A program made the translations under genes and the position numbers. From NCBI GenBank assembly GCA_002328075.1, contig DCVT01000015.1, positions 1-64,000 of the forward strand: DNA of 64,000 nt, written 5' to 3'. This document shows, in pieces, positions 33,621 through 41,660 of the stretch (within the stretch, counting starts at the first letter, position 1; the number at the start of each line of letters is the position of its first letter). The notes under the pieces are model-generated. The model made no database searches and was not told the DNA's origin. It was given only the letters and a program-made list of their open reading frames with translations. The DNA is from Anaerolineales bacterium UBA2181 (GTDB lineage: Bacteria > Chloroflexota > Anaerolineae > Promineifilales > UBA4811).

Positions 33621-34280
33621 ATGCAATGGGGTGCGAAACACCGTTCGTGGTCCGGATGGCGTCGTTGCATGACTGGGTCTAGAGGCCGGCGTTTCGGTTG
33701 GTGGGTATTGGGCAGTCTGACCTTCCTTTGGGCAGCCGTCTGCGTGTTGGGGTTCCAAGCGTTCACCGCACCGGACAGCCTGGGGGACCGTCTTGCCAAT
33801 TGGGTTCCTGGCCTGCTGCCTTGGTTGGGAGGCACGCTGACCTTTACCCTGGCTATGGTGTGGACGGGCTTGGCATGGGTCATCCAGCAGGAACAGGGCG
33901 CGCCGGTGACGCCACTTGTGCCGGCCGAGCTGTTAACATTGGATCCCACCCAATTCGAAAGACATGTGGCGCTTGTCCTACGTCACCGTGGATTCCGGGT
34001 ACGGCAGCGGGGTGGTTCCGGCGATCACGGGGTGGATCTGGAGGTGTATCCTTCGAGCGGTCGGAAGGGTATTGTGCAGTGCAAAAGATACCGCTCCACG
34101 GTTGGGGAGCGGACGGTTCGTGATCTCTATGGGACCATGTTGCATGAAGACGCGGACCACGCCTTCCTGGTAACTGCCGGCGAGATCTCGGCGTCGGCCC
34201 GCGTCTGGGCGGAAGGAAAACCAATTACGCTGGTGGACGGCGAACGACTTTGGCAATTGGCCGTTGAGTGCGCACGCTGA
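33621..34280 (+). CDS. Membrane-bound Mrr-like restriction-endonuclease-fold protein
   Basis: Two N-terminal transmembrane helices (WWVLGSLTFLWAAVCVLGF and a second ending MVWTGLAWVI) precede an Mrr_cat-type PD-(D/E)xK nuclease domain. Visible features: LDPTQFERHVALVLRHRGF, the acidic GDHGVDLEVY and the core GIVQCKRY (QxK). Mrr-like proteins of this two-helix type are widespread and may cleave DNA near the membrane; a defence role is plausible but not shown. Start is uncertain (GTG 33612, ATG 33621 or ATG 33669), with no strong Shine-Dalgarno sequence. It lies 33 bases after the glutaredoxin gene. Confidence 0.82.
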   Translation: MQWGAKHRSWSGWRRCMTGSRGRRFGWWVLGSLTFLWAAVCVLGFQAFTAPDSLGDRLANWVPGLLPWLGGTLTFTLAMVWTGLAWVIQQEQGAPVTPLVPAELLTLDPTQFERHVALVLRHRGFRVRQRGGSGDHGVDLEVYPSSGRKGIVQCKRYRSTVGERTVRDLYGTMLHEDADHAFLVTAGEISASARVWAEGKPITLVDGERLWQLAVECAR

Positions 34281-34621
34281 GCAGCGCGTGATATCGCCGG
34301 GAGGGTCCGCTCCATCGCCCGGTCAGGTGTGGGTCTGCGCCGCGCTATCAAGAGCCCACCCACCAAAACCGGGTGGGATATGCCAAGACGGAGTAGCGTG
34401 CGGTTCATGGCGCGCGGCTCCATTGGGCCGGCAGTGGCTCTCGCGCTCAAGCGATCACGCTTGCCGGATTGGCTGGTCACCGGTGAGGAATCGACTCTGC
34501 CACCTTCGCTGACCTGACGTGTCGCCGAAAGGCTGATGACGTCCAGGGCCTCGGTAGAGCGCCATTGCGCCCGGTTGGCTGTGAGTTATACTTGCCCAGT
34601 TGCGTTGGAAAAGGAGGCGTG
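34281..34621. other. Intergenic region with a hairpin and the promoter of the next unit
   Basis: About 340 bases without a convincing gene. A perfect 7-bp stem CCCACCC / GGGTGGG with a 9-base loop at about 34354-34376 has no T-tract; it could still end or stabilise the upstream transcript. The promoter at 34565-34592 serves the AhpD-like gene. Confidence 0.5.
34565..34592 (+). promoter_or_regulatory. Promoter of the AhpD-like/phosphatase/kinase series
   Basis: TTGCGC (34565-34570) and TATACT (34587-34592) with a 16-base spacer; a strong AAGGAGG follows at 34611-34617. Confidence 0.65.
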
Positions 34622-35389
34622 GTGACCTTGAGGAGTTGGCATCGTGTGGCGGTCGCGGCAGCGTTTGGAGTCGCGGTTGGTGGCTGGTTGGTGAGCCGCT
34701 GGTCGCGGCGCCAGGCCGAGTTCGAGACTCAGATGGCCAAGGCGACGCGGCGGCCGATGTGGGGTCTTGCCGGCCAATTCCAGAAGCGAATTCTGAGTGG
34801 ACCTTGCCAATTGCGCGAAGAGATGGATTGCCTGCTGGAGACGGTTCCCCTCCTTCAGGATTCCTTCCGCAACAAAAGGTTGAACCGCCTATTCGCCGAG
34901 AAGATCATGATTGCCGTGAGTGGGGTGAACGGCTGTCGGTACTGCTGCTTTGCCCACGCTCGCATTGCGCTGGCTAACGGTATGAGCGGGGATCAGGTGG
35001 CCCAATTGATTGATGGCGATCTCGGAGAGCTGGGACCGGAGGAGGCATTGGCCGTCGCTTTTGCCATGCATTTTGCAGAGACCGGCGGAGATTACGAACC
35101 GGCCTCGTTCTCGCGCGTCCAGGCAGCCTTGGGATCACAAACAGCGGAGGATGTCCTGGTCCTGACGCGCGTCATGGTACTGGCGAACCTGGTGGGTAAT
35201 ACGTTCGATGCATTTGTCAGCCGAGTGCGGGGCACCCCGGCCGCCGGGAGCAGCGTTGCCGACGAAATCGGAGTGCTGCTTCTGCTGGTAGTGAGCGTCA
35301 TTCCCTACGGCTTGGCCCTGGCAGTTCAAGCTAGTTTAGTCAAGACGACCGATTCTCGGCGGTCAGGGGTGCTGGTGTTGGAACCATGA
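34622..35389 (+). CDS. AhpD/carboxymuconolactone-decarboxylase-like protein with membrane segments
   Basis: A 255-residue protein with an N-terminal hydrophobic segment (VAVAAAFGVAVGGWLVSRW), an all-helical AhpD-like domain with the redox motif NGCRYCCFAHARIAL (CxxCC...H), and a C-terminal hydrophobic helix (VLLLLVVSVIPYGLALAV). AhpD-type proteins use such Cys pairs to reduce peroxiredoxins or act as peroxidases. The start follows AAGGAGG at 34611-34617; GTG 34622 and GTG 34619 are both possible, and a TTG at 34628 has better spacing. It overlaps the next gene by 4 bases (ATGA). The membrane anchors are unusual for AhpD. Confidence 0.76.
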   Translation: MTLRSWHRVAVAAAFGVAVGGWLVSRWSRRQAEFETQMAKATRRPMWGLAGQFQKRILSGPCQLREEMDCLLETVPLLQDSFRNKRLNRLFAEKIMIAVSGVNGCRYCCFAHARIALANGMSGDQVAQLIDGDLGELGPEEALAVAFAMHFAETGGDYEPASFSRVQAALGSQTAEDVLVLTRVMVLANLVGNTFDAFVSRVRGTPAAGSSVADEIGVLLLLVVSVIPYGLALAVQASLVKTTDSRRSGVLVLEP

Positions 35390-36039
35390 CCGGAAGAATC
35401 AAACGGAGGGCATGGTTGGCCACGGTCGGCGCAGGTGCGCTGATGTTGGTGATCGGCCGAGGTCGTCTCCGAAAGGTGGAGCGGAGGCTCCTCAAAGGGG
35501 TTGACATCGGGGTATCGCGAATGCGCGAACAGGGATGGCCAACCACCCGACTTTGGATCCGCGACCATGTTCTTCGCTGGGTAGAGGGCGTTTCGCCAGT
35601 CGATACCAGTCGGGTCACCGACGCGATCTTTGTTGGTGGGCAAATCTATCGCCGTGGTCTTGCCCGCCTGGCGGATCGGGGAATCACCGCTTCGGTCAAC
35701 CTGCGCGGGGAGATGGACGACCGTGCCCGAGGCGTGGCGCTCGCCCGTCATCTCTGGTTGCCCACCAAAGACGATACGCCACCCACGCTAGACCAACTTG
35801 ACCAGGCGGTCACGTTCATCCGCGAATCGATCGAGGAGGGGCATCGAGTGTACGTGCATTGCGCAGCGGGCGTCGGCCGGGCGCCCACGGTGGCGGCGGC
35901 GTACCTGGTGAGCGCTGGCCTAACTCCTCCGGCAGCCTGGGCGCAGGTGCATCGGGCACGTCCGTTCATTCGGCCCAAGGTGAGCCAGGTTATGCAGGTG
36001 GAGCAGTACTCGGATGGGCGGCAGGAGGCCAGGAATTGA
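35386..36039 (+). CDS. Dual-specificity phosphatase-like protein
   Basis: A 217-residue protein with a basic, weakly hydrophobic N-terminus and a DSP/PTP domain (about 70-205). The catalytic loop is YVHCAAGVGRAPT (HCxxGxxR) and the general acid is probably the Asp pair in LPTKDDTPP. The layout (VTDAIFVGGQIYRRGLARL, SVNLRGE) resembles PTPMT1-like lipid or protein phosphatases. It is translationally coupled to both neighbours, and a CDP-alcohol phosphatidyltransferase is two genes away, so a phosphatidyl-inositol- or glycerol-phosphate substrate is attractive. This is inference. Confidence 0.84.
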   Translation: MTGRIKRRAWLATVGAGALMLVIGRGRLRKVERRLLKGVDIGVSRMREQGWPTTRLWIRDHVLRWVEGVSPVDTSRVTDAIFVGGQIYRRGLARLADRGITASVNLRGEMDDRARGVALARHLWLPTKDDTPPTLDQLDQAVTFIRESIEEGHRVYVHCAAGVGRAPTVAAAYLVSAGLTPPAAWAQVHRARPFIRPKVSQVMQVEQYSDGRQEARN

Positions 36040-36968
36040 TCATTGGTATCGGCAACCCGGTTTATGACTTCATCCGGACCCCATTGGTCACCACTCATAC
36101 CCGTGTCCTATCCGGCTGTTCTACCAACGCCTGCCTGGCGGTGCGCAAACTGGGTGAGCCGGCCCACCTGGTGGGGCGGGTGGGTCCGGACTATGCCGAC
36201 CGATTTCGGGCGGACATGGACCGATACGGTATCCAGTACACACTCTACCCGACCGCTGAGACGGGTGGTTTTGGCCTGGTGTATGACGAGACCGGGGACA
36301 GGACGCTGGACGTATTGGGTGTGGCAGATCCTTTGGAAGTTCTGCCGGCGCAATTAGCTGGGAGCCGCTTTGTTCTGGTCGGCCCGATACTGGGGGAGGT
36401 CCCAAATCACCTGATCCGGGAGATCGCGCGCTGGTCCGGCGTGGGCCGGATCCTAGACCCCCAAGGTATGATGCGGCGAATCCAGGACGGGCGGGTTGAG
36501 CATCACCGAAGCAGCGAGTTGCTGGAGGTTCTGCCCGAGTTTGATGTTGTCAAACCCAATGAGCACGAAGCCCGAATACTCACCGGGATCGATGCGCGGG
36601 AAGAACCCAATGCTGCTGTGCTGGCGCTTTATGATTTGATGACCCGACAACGCCGGCCGGATGGGCAACGACGGATTGCCATCGTCACTCTGGCAGACGC
36701 CGGATCGGTGATCTATGACGGATGTTACATTCATCGGATACCTGCGTTTTCGACCATCGCCCGTGACCCAACTGGTGCTGGCGACACATACGCGGGTGGC
36801 TTTATCTACCAATACCTACGGACGCCGGACGACCTGACGCAAGTGGGTTGCTTTGCATCGGCGGTGGCCTCGGTCATGGTGGAACATACGGGCCCCGATT
36901 TTCCTCTGACCCTGGAGGAAGCCCAACGCAGGACAGCGTTGCTCATGGCCGGGTGCGGGAGAGGTTAG
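36036..36968 (+). CDS. PfkB-family carbohydrate kinase
   Basis: A 310-residue ribokinase-fold kinase. It starts at a TTG overlapping the previous stop (TTGA), with AGGAGG shortly upstream; the first residues LIIGIGNPVYDF are the normal PfkB strand. Substrate region: STNACLAVRKLGEPAHLVGR. The catalytic signature ARDPTGAGDTYAGGF with the base Asp is intact, and VVKPNEHEARILTG is present. The substrate is not readable; ribokinase, fructokinase, adenosine kinase or a myo-inositol kinase are possible. Its place between a phosphatase and a CDP-alcohol phosphatidyltransferase favours a polyol. Confidence 0.86.
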   Translation: MIIGIGNPVYDFIRTPLVTTHTRVLSGCSTNACLAVRKLGEPAHLVGRVGPDYADRFRADMDRYGIQYTLYPTAETGGFGLVYDETGDRTLDVLGVADPLEVLPAQLAGSRFVLVGPILGEVPNHLIREIARWSGVGRILDPQGMMRRIQDGRVEHHRSSELLEVLPEFDVVKPNEHEARILTGIDAREEPNAAVLALYDLMTRQRRPDGQRRIAIVTLADAGSVIYDGCYIHRIPAFSTIARDPTGAGDTYAGGFIYQYLRTPDDLTQVGCFASAVASVMVEHTGPDFPLTLEEAQRRTALLMAGCGRG

Positions 36969-36976
36969 GATCGTCT

Positions 36977-37612
36977 ATGTTGTCACGATTTCGTTCTACC
37001 TACCAGAGACTGATGATGCCTCTGGGAAAACTCAGTGTCCGACTCGGATTGGGCCCAGATTTCTGGACGTTTGCGAGCGTGGCTTTGAGTGTGGCTGCGG
37101 CGTACCTGTTTTCTCAGCGGTCGTGGGGATGGGGGTTGATACTGGCCATCCTGACCTACTCGGTTGACGGTATGGACGGAGCGACGGCGCGGGCGAGGGG
37201 TACTTCCAGCTTGTTTGGGACCGTGTTGGACCATAGCGTGGACCGCTACGTGGAGTTCATCCTGTTGGGAGGAATCTTGCTCAGTGGCCATTTGCCGGCC
37301 TGGCTACTGTACTCGACGATATTCGGCATGGTCATGGCCAGTTATGTGCGAGCCAAGGCAGAGTCCACCGGAGGCCTAGCAAGCTGCAACGTCGGGTGGG
37401 CTGGCCGGGCCGAGAAACTGATCTTGCTGGACGTCGGTCTTGGATTGGAGGCATGGTTCGGCGTGAATGGAGCCATACTCTGGTCGGTGATTTTGATCGG
37501 CGCGATATCGCACATTACGTTTTTGCAGCGCCTGGTCTACACGCGCCGGCAACTTGATCCGGACAGGTCCAACGCAGGTTCTCAATCACAGCCAGACATG
37601 GCGAAAGGGTAG
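36977..37612 (+). CDS. CDP-alcohol phosphatidyltransferase
   Basis: A 211-residue polytopic membrane enzyme. The CDP-OH_P_transf motif is complete: DGMDGATARARGTSSLFG then TVLDHSVDRY, giving D-x2-DG-x2-AR-x8-G-x3-D-x3-D. It joins a CDP-diacylglycerol (or similar) to an alcohol such as glycerol-3-phosphate or inositol-1-phosphate. The downstream NVGWAGRAEKLILL segment recalls archaetidylinositol-phosphate or PIP synthases as well as PGP synthases; I cannot decide between them. An upstream in-frame extension lies inside the kinase gene. The gene starts 8 bases after the kinase stop and ends 3 bases before lgt. Confidence 0.88.
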   Translation: MLSRFRSTYQRLMMPLGKLSVRLGLGPDFWTFASVALSVAAAYLFSQRSWGWGLILAILTYSVDGMDGATARARGTSSLFGTVLDHSVDRYVEFILLGGILLSGHLPAWLLYSTIFGMVMASYVRAKAESTGGLASCNVGWAGRAEKLILLDVGLGLEAWFGVNGAILWSVILIGAISHITFLQRLVYTRRQLDPDRSNAGSQSQPDMAKG

Positions 37613-37615
37613 CAG

Positions 37616-38557
37616 ATGATCAAGAGATTACGTCAGGTTCAGCCGTTCTGGTACATCGTTCTGGCGGCATTTCTGGTTATGACTGCGGTCTATGCCCACC
37701 ACCTGACTACCCATCAGACTCCGGACCGGGTTGCATTTTCGTTGCCGGTAGGCGGGTTTGCCGTTTATTGGTACGGTGTGCTGATCGTGAGTGGCATCGT
37801 GCTAGGAGCTTATACCGTCACCTTTGAAATCAAACGCCGGGGTCTGGACCCAGATCACGTGTGGGGCGGTCTGTCTTGGGCGATTGTCCTGGCGGTGATC
37901 GGGGCCCGCTTGTACCACGTCCTCACGCCGCCGCCAAGCATGTGTGAAACGGTGGGCATCTGCAACGCGCTGGACTATCTCAAAGATCCGGTGCGTGTGA
38001 TAGACATACGTCAGGGCGGATTGGGTATCTACGGAGCTATTGTCGGAGCCCTCGTGGCGCTGTACCTGTACGGCCGGCGATACAAGATCGACTGGCTCGC
38101 GTACGCGGATGTAGGTAGCTACGGCCTGGCGCTGGGGCAGTTTGTCGGCCGGTGGGGTAACTTTATCAACCAGGAGCTCTACGGAAAACCGACCGATGTT
38201 CCCTGGGCGGTCTATATCGAGTATCCCTCGCCATTATACTCGGGCACACACACGTTTCACCCGGCATTTCTCTACGAGTCCCTCTGGAACCTACTCACTT
38301 TCCTCGTACTGTACACGCTGGCTACTCGCCGCCGCGAGCAGTTCTTGCGCGGTGAGCTGCTGGGTTTCTACCTGATCCTGTACTCGGTGGGCCGCATCAT
38401 CCTGGAAACCGTCCGCCTGGATAGTCCCAACTTTTTCTTCCGCGGAGCGGATACGGGGGTGAACATCGCTATGGCGTTCGCGGCCGTGCTGATTGCGCTG
38501 ACGGCCGGAGTCCTTCTCTGGCGCCGGCGTAACATCGGCAAGAGCCAGGCGGGATGA
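37616..38557 (+). CDS. lgt: Prolipoprotein diacylglyceryl transferase
   Basis: A 313-residue integral membrane enzyme that transfers diacylglycerol from phosphatidylglycerol to the lipobox Cys of prolipoproteins. The Lgt signature GQFVGRWGNFINQELYG is present, with ARLYHVLT, FHPAFLYESLWNL and an intact GGLGIYGAIVGA; about seven transmembrane helices. A client, a lipobox-bearing sugar-binding protein, lies at 46972. The ATG follows the phosphatidyltransferase stop by 3 bases. Confidence 0.95.
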   Translation: MIKRLRQVQPFWYIVLAAFLVMTAVYAHHLTTHQTPDRVAFSLPVGGFAVYWYGVLIVSGIVLGAYTVTFEIKRRGLDPDHVWGGLSWAIVLAVIGARLYHVLTPPPSMCETVGICNALDYLKDPVRVIDIRQGGLGIYGAIVGALVALYLYGRRYKIDWLAYADVGSYGLALGQFVGRWGNFINQELYGKPTDVPWAVYIEYPSPLYSGTHTFHPAFLYESLWNLLTFLVLYTLATRRREQFLRGELLGFYLILYSVGRIILETVRLDSPNFFFRGADTGVNIAMAFAAVLIALTAGVLLWRRRNIGKSQAG

Positions 38558-39483
38558 TCCGCGCCGAAAACCTGGGAAAGCGTTTCGACTATTTCGAGGC
38601 GGTGCAAGCCGTCAATCTCGAAGTCCGGCCGGGCGAGCTGCTTGCTCTGCTGGGCCCCAACGGCGCCGGCAAGACTACTACCGTTCGCATGTTGAGTTCC
38701 TTGCTGCGACCCAGCACTGGCCGTGCTTGGGTGGCAGGGTGGAATGTGGCCGAAGCGCCGGCCGAGGTTCGCCGGTCCGTGGGCATGCTCACGGAGCAGC
38801 CCGGTGTCTATCTTCGGATGCCCGGCCTCGAGTACCTTCTTTTCTTCGGCGAGCTGTACGGTCTTGATCGTTCTGTGGTCAGAAGCAGGGCGTTGCGCTG
38901 GTTCGACCAATTTGGTCTGAGCGACGCGGCGACGCGCCGTGTCGGCGAGTACTCCAAGGGGATGCGCCAAAAATTGGCCATCATTCGGGCGCTGTTGCAC
39001 GACCCACCTGTCCTGATGCTTGATGAGCCGACGTCGGCAATGGACCCGCAGAGTGCTCGGACCGTGCGCGATGCGATAACCCGGTTGCGAGACAATCATC
39101 GGGCGATCCTGTTGTGCACGCACAACCTGGCCGAGGCTGAGCTAATGGCAGATCGCATTGCCATCATCCGGCAGGGTCGTATCATTGCCCAGGGAACCCC
39201 TGGCGACCTGAAACGCCGGCTGTTGGGCGAACCCGCGATGGAGGTGCGGGCCACCGGCCTACTGGACGACCAATTGCGGGAAATCGCCCGAACCGTGACG
39301 GTAGCGGACAGTGGGACCGGCTGGTTTCGGTACCATACTGCCGAACCTGAGGCGACAAACCCCCGGCTCTTGCGCATACTGGCCGAATGGGGCGTGGAGG
39401 TCGTGACCCTGGCTGAGGTCCCGCAGAGCCTTGAGCAAGTCTACCTCCGCGTGGTGGCCAGCGAGGGCGAGGCAAACCGATGA
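38554..39483 (+). CDS. ABC transporter ATP-binding protein (exporter/NatA type)
   Basis: A 309-residue ATPase with Walker A LGPNGAGKTT, signature YSKGMRQK, Walker B LMLDEPTSAMDP and the H-loop CTHN. A C-terminal accessory region (about 215-309) is typical of drug or sodium exporter ATPases. It overlaps lgt and its permease by 4 bases each. Confidence 0.93.
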   Translation: MIRAENLGKRFDYFEAVQAVNLEVRPGELLALLGPNGAGKTTTVRMLSSLLRPSTGRAWVAGWNVAEAPAEVRRSVGMLTEQPGVYLRMPGLEYLLFFGELYGLDRSVVRSRALRWFDQFGLSDAATRRVGEYSKGMRQKLAIIRALLHDPPVLMLDEPTSAMDPQSARTVRDAITRLRDNHRAILLCTHNLAEAELMADRIAIIRQGRIIAQGTPGDLKRRLLGEPAMEVRATGLLDDQLREIARTVTVADSGTGWFRYHTAEPEATNPRLLRILAEWGVEVVTLAEVPQSLEQVYLRVVASEGEANR

Positions 39484-40901
39484 TCACCTGGTCCTTGCTG
39501 CGGCCATCCTGGATTGTGGCCCGGCGCGAGATGTTGGACACGTTCCGTGATTGGAGGCAGGTAGTCCCAACTCTGCTGCTGGCCTTCGGGTTTCCCCTGC
39601 TCATGGACCTGAGCGTGAAACAGGCGTTGGATTTCGTGGCTCAGTACGGCGGCGAGGTCATGGGGGAACGCTTTGTCCCCTTTCTTCTGTTGATGGTGGG
39701 TTTCTTTCCCGTTTCGGCGTCGCTCTATACCGCGTTGAGTGCCTTTGCCGGAGAAAAAGAGGGCCGCAGCCTGGAGCCGCTCTTGTTGACGCCTCTTTCG
39801 GATTGGCAGTTGTACTTGGGCAAGTTCGCGGGAACCTTGATTCCCCCGCTCTTGGCGGCCTACCTTGGCATGGGGTTGTACACGTTGGGGCTGGTCTGGC
39901 TGGCGAACTGGCACCTGCCGGCCGATATACTGCTATTGGTCATGGTCCTGGCAACCGTGCAGGCAGCCGTCATGGTGGCCATCGCTATCGTGGTGTCCAG
40001 TCAGACAACCAGCGTTCGGGCAGCCAGCCTGCTGGCCAGCTTTATCATCCTTCCCGTGGGCGCCCTCATCCTGGCCGAAAGCCTGGTTATCATCTCTGCG
40101 ACTCCAGAGTACCTATGGGGATTCGTCCTGGCGCTGCTCTTGGTGGGAGTGCTCTTCATACGGATGGGAATTCACCTATTCGACCGCGAAGAACTGCTGG
40201 TCCGGGACATTGACCGTCTGGATCTGCGCAGGGCGTGGCAGGTCTTTTGGACCCGTTTCATGGTGTCTTCGACCGGCCGCTTTGGGTGGTACAGGATCAC
40301 TATCCGGCAGGTGAAGGCCTGGCGGCTTCCCGCGGCATTGATGGTCGGTGCCTGGGTGGCGGCGCTGATGGTCGGCAATTGGCTGTCCAAGCGCTACGCC
40401 TTTCCGGCCGTCATGCTGGCCGATCTGCCCCGTCTGGCGGCAGAGAACGTGGCAGCATTGCGCCGTGGGGCGTTGTTTGCCAGCGCTTTCGCTGGAGTGA
40501 TCCTTCTGCAGAACCTTCGCGTACTGCTGATCCAGGCAGTGTTAGGGGTTTTCTCCTTTGGCGTGGCCGCTGTGTTGGTATTCATGCTTCCGTGGGGACT
40601 GGTGGGTTACCTGGCCGGCCAGTTTGCGCTTGCGGGTTACAGTCCGTTTGCCGTTCTTCCCTTTGTGTTGCCGCACGGTCTGGTAGAACTGCCGGCGCTG
40701 ATGCTCGCCACCGTGGCCATGCTCTATTGGGGAGCAACCACGGTGGCTCCACCCCCGGGCCGGAGTCTGTTTGAGGTCTGGCTAGAGGCTGCGGCAGATC
40801 TAGCGCGGGTGCTGCTGGGCCTGGTTCTCCCTTTGCTGGCAATGGCAGCCGTTCTAGAAGCCTCGCTTACTCCGGCCGTGATCGGTTGGTTCTTCCGATA
40901 G
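39480..40901 (+). CDS. ABC-2-type exporter permease
   Basis: A 473-residue membrane protein with about 10-12 transmembrane helices. The N-terminal WIVARREMLDTFRDWRQV and FAGEKEGRSLEPLLLTPLSDWQLYLGKF are hallmarks of NatB/ABC-2 permeases (the EKE.gTle.LL.tPls pattern). The rest is a row of hydrophobic segments with little conservation. It pairs with the ATPase just upstream (4-base overlap) and probably exports a lipid, peptide or ion; the cargo is unknown. Confidence 0.9.
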   Translation: MITWSLLRPSWIVARREMLDTFRDWRQVVPTLLLAFGFPLLMDLSVKQALDFVAQYGGEVMGERFVPFLLLMVGFFPVSASLYTALSAFAGEKEGRSLEPLLLTPLSDWQLYLGKFAGTLIPPLLAAYLGMGLYTLGLVWLANWHLPADILLLVMVLATVQAAVMVAIAIVVSSQTTSVRAASLLASFIILPVGALILAESLVIISATPEYLWGFVLALLLVGVLFIRMGIHLFDREELLVRDIDRLDLRRAWQVFWTRFMVSSTGRFGWYRITIRQVKAWRLPAALMVGAWVAALMVGNWLSKRYAFPAVMLADLPRLAAENVAALRRGALFASAFAGVILLQNLRVLLIQAVLGVFSFGVAAVLVFMLPWGLVGYLAGQFALAGYSPFAVLPFVLPHGLVELPALMLATVAMLYWGATTVAPPPGRSLFEVWLEAAADLARVLLGLVLPLLAMAAVLEASLTPAVIGWFFR

Positions 40902-40911
40902 GCCCTAGGCC

Positions 40912-41127
40912 CTATTCTGGTGAGTTTTCCTGGGGGCAAAACGGAGCACAGGTGGCGTGGAGAAAGCCAAAACCGCCGCGAGGGGGCATCAGCTCGATCA
41001 CCTCTTCAACCAGGAATTCTACGCCGCCAAATGAGACCTTGTCGCCTGCCTGTGGCATCCGGCTGGCGTCCAGGATTGCTCCCGGGTGTGCCTTTCCGCG
41101 CACCACGTAGCTTACCTTGTAGATCAT
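40912..41127 (-). CDS. Small protein of unknown function
   Basis: I do not recognise this 71-residue protein. It begins MIYKVSYVVRGKAHPGAILD, continues with KVSFGGVEFLVEEVIELMPPR, and ends FCPQENSPE; the pattern suggests a compact beta-barrel. A GGAGAGC site lies before the ATG, and the gene sits 16 bases after the cyclic-nucleotide-binding gene on the same strand. No signal peptide. Its clean translation signals make it a credible gene. Confidence 0.66.
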   Translation of the reverse strand: MIYKVSYVVRGKAHPGAILDASRMPQAGDKVSFGGVEFLVEEVIELMPPRGGFGFLHATCAPFCPQENSPE

Positions 41128-41143
41128 CCCTGCTCTCCGTGTT

Positions 41144-41578
41144 TCACATGGTCGCCAGGTTGCGGTGGCGGATTTTGAACGAGAGATCGGCCGCCAAGTT
41201 ACGCATTACCAGGTAGCCGATGTGATGACTTTGCTCGCACAGCGCCGTAAACTCGTGTCGTCCAATCGCCTGGACTCGGGTTGGGGCCGTTGCGCGGGCG
41301 GTGGCTGAGCGGAAGCCCTGATCCAGCAGCGACATCTCGCCCAGGATCTGCCCTTCACCCAGAACCACTATCGGCCGCTCTGGCAGGATGCCCACGATCC
41401 GTATTTCCACCTGTCCGTCCTGGATGACGAATAACTCGTCGCCCGTGTCTCCCTGCCGGACCAAGGTCTCGCCGTCTGCAAATGACCTCTCTCGGCATAC
41501 GGTCGATACCGCCTCCAGCTCATGTTCTGACAGCCCTTCAAACAGGGCAACGCGCTTGAGCAGTTCAACGACTGACAT
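41144..41578 (-). CDS. Single-domain cyclic-nucleotide-binding protein
   Basis: A 144-residue protein that is almost only a cNMP-binding domain: ALFEGLSEHELEAV, LVRQGDTGDELFVIQDGQVEI, and the phosphate-binding cassette ILGEMSLLDQGFRSATARAT. There is no helix-turn-helix, so it is not a CRP-type DNA-binding regulator. It may sense a nucleotide and act through a partner. The ATG at 41578 follows a GAGGAG site; an open upstream frame reaches into gyrB and is not supported. Confidence 0.86.
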   Translation of the reverse strand: MSVVELLKRVALFEGLSEHELEAVSTVCRERSFADGETLVRQGDTGDELFVIQDGQVEIRIVGILPERPIVVLGEGQILGEMSLLDQGFRSATARATAPTRVQAIGRHEFTALCEQSHHIGYLVMRNLAADLSFKIRHRNLATM

Positions 41579-41660
41579 GGCCATCTCCTCAAAGGTATCG
41601 GCAAGCCCAACTGGCTTTTGTCTGGCAAGACCGGAGATCGATCGACGCTCAGCCTGCACG

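Noticed and set aside
34264..34517. Short + frames between the Mrr-like and AhpD-like genes
   Set aside because: No family, no ribosome site; composition like intergenic DNA.
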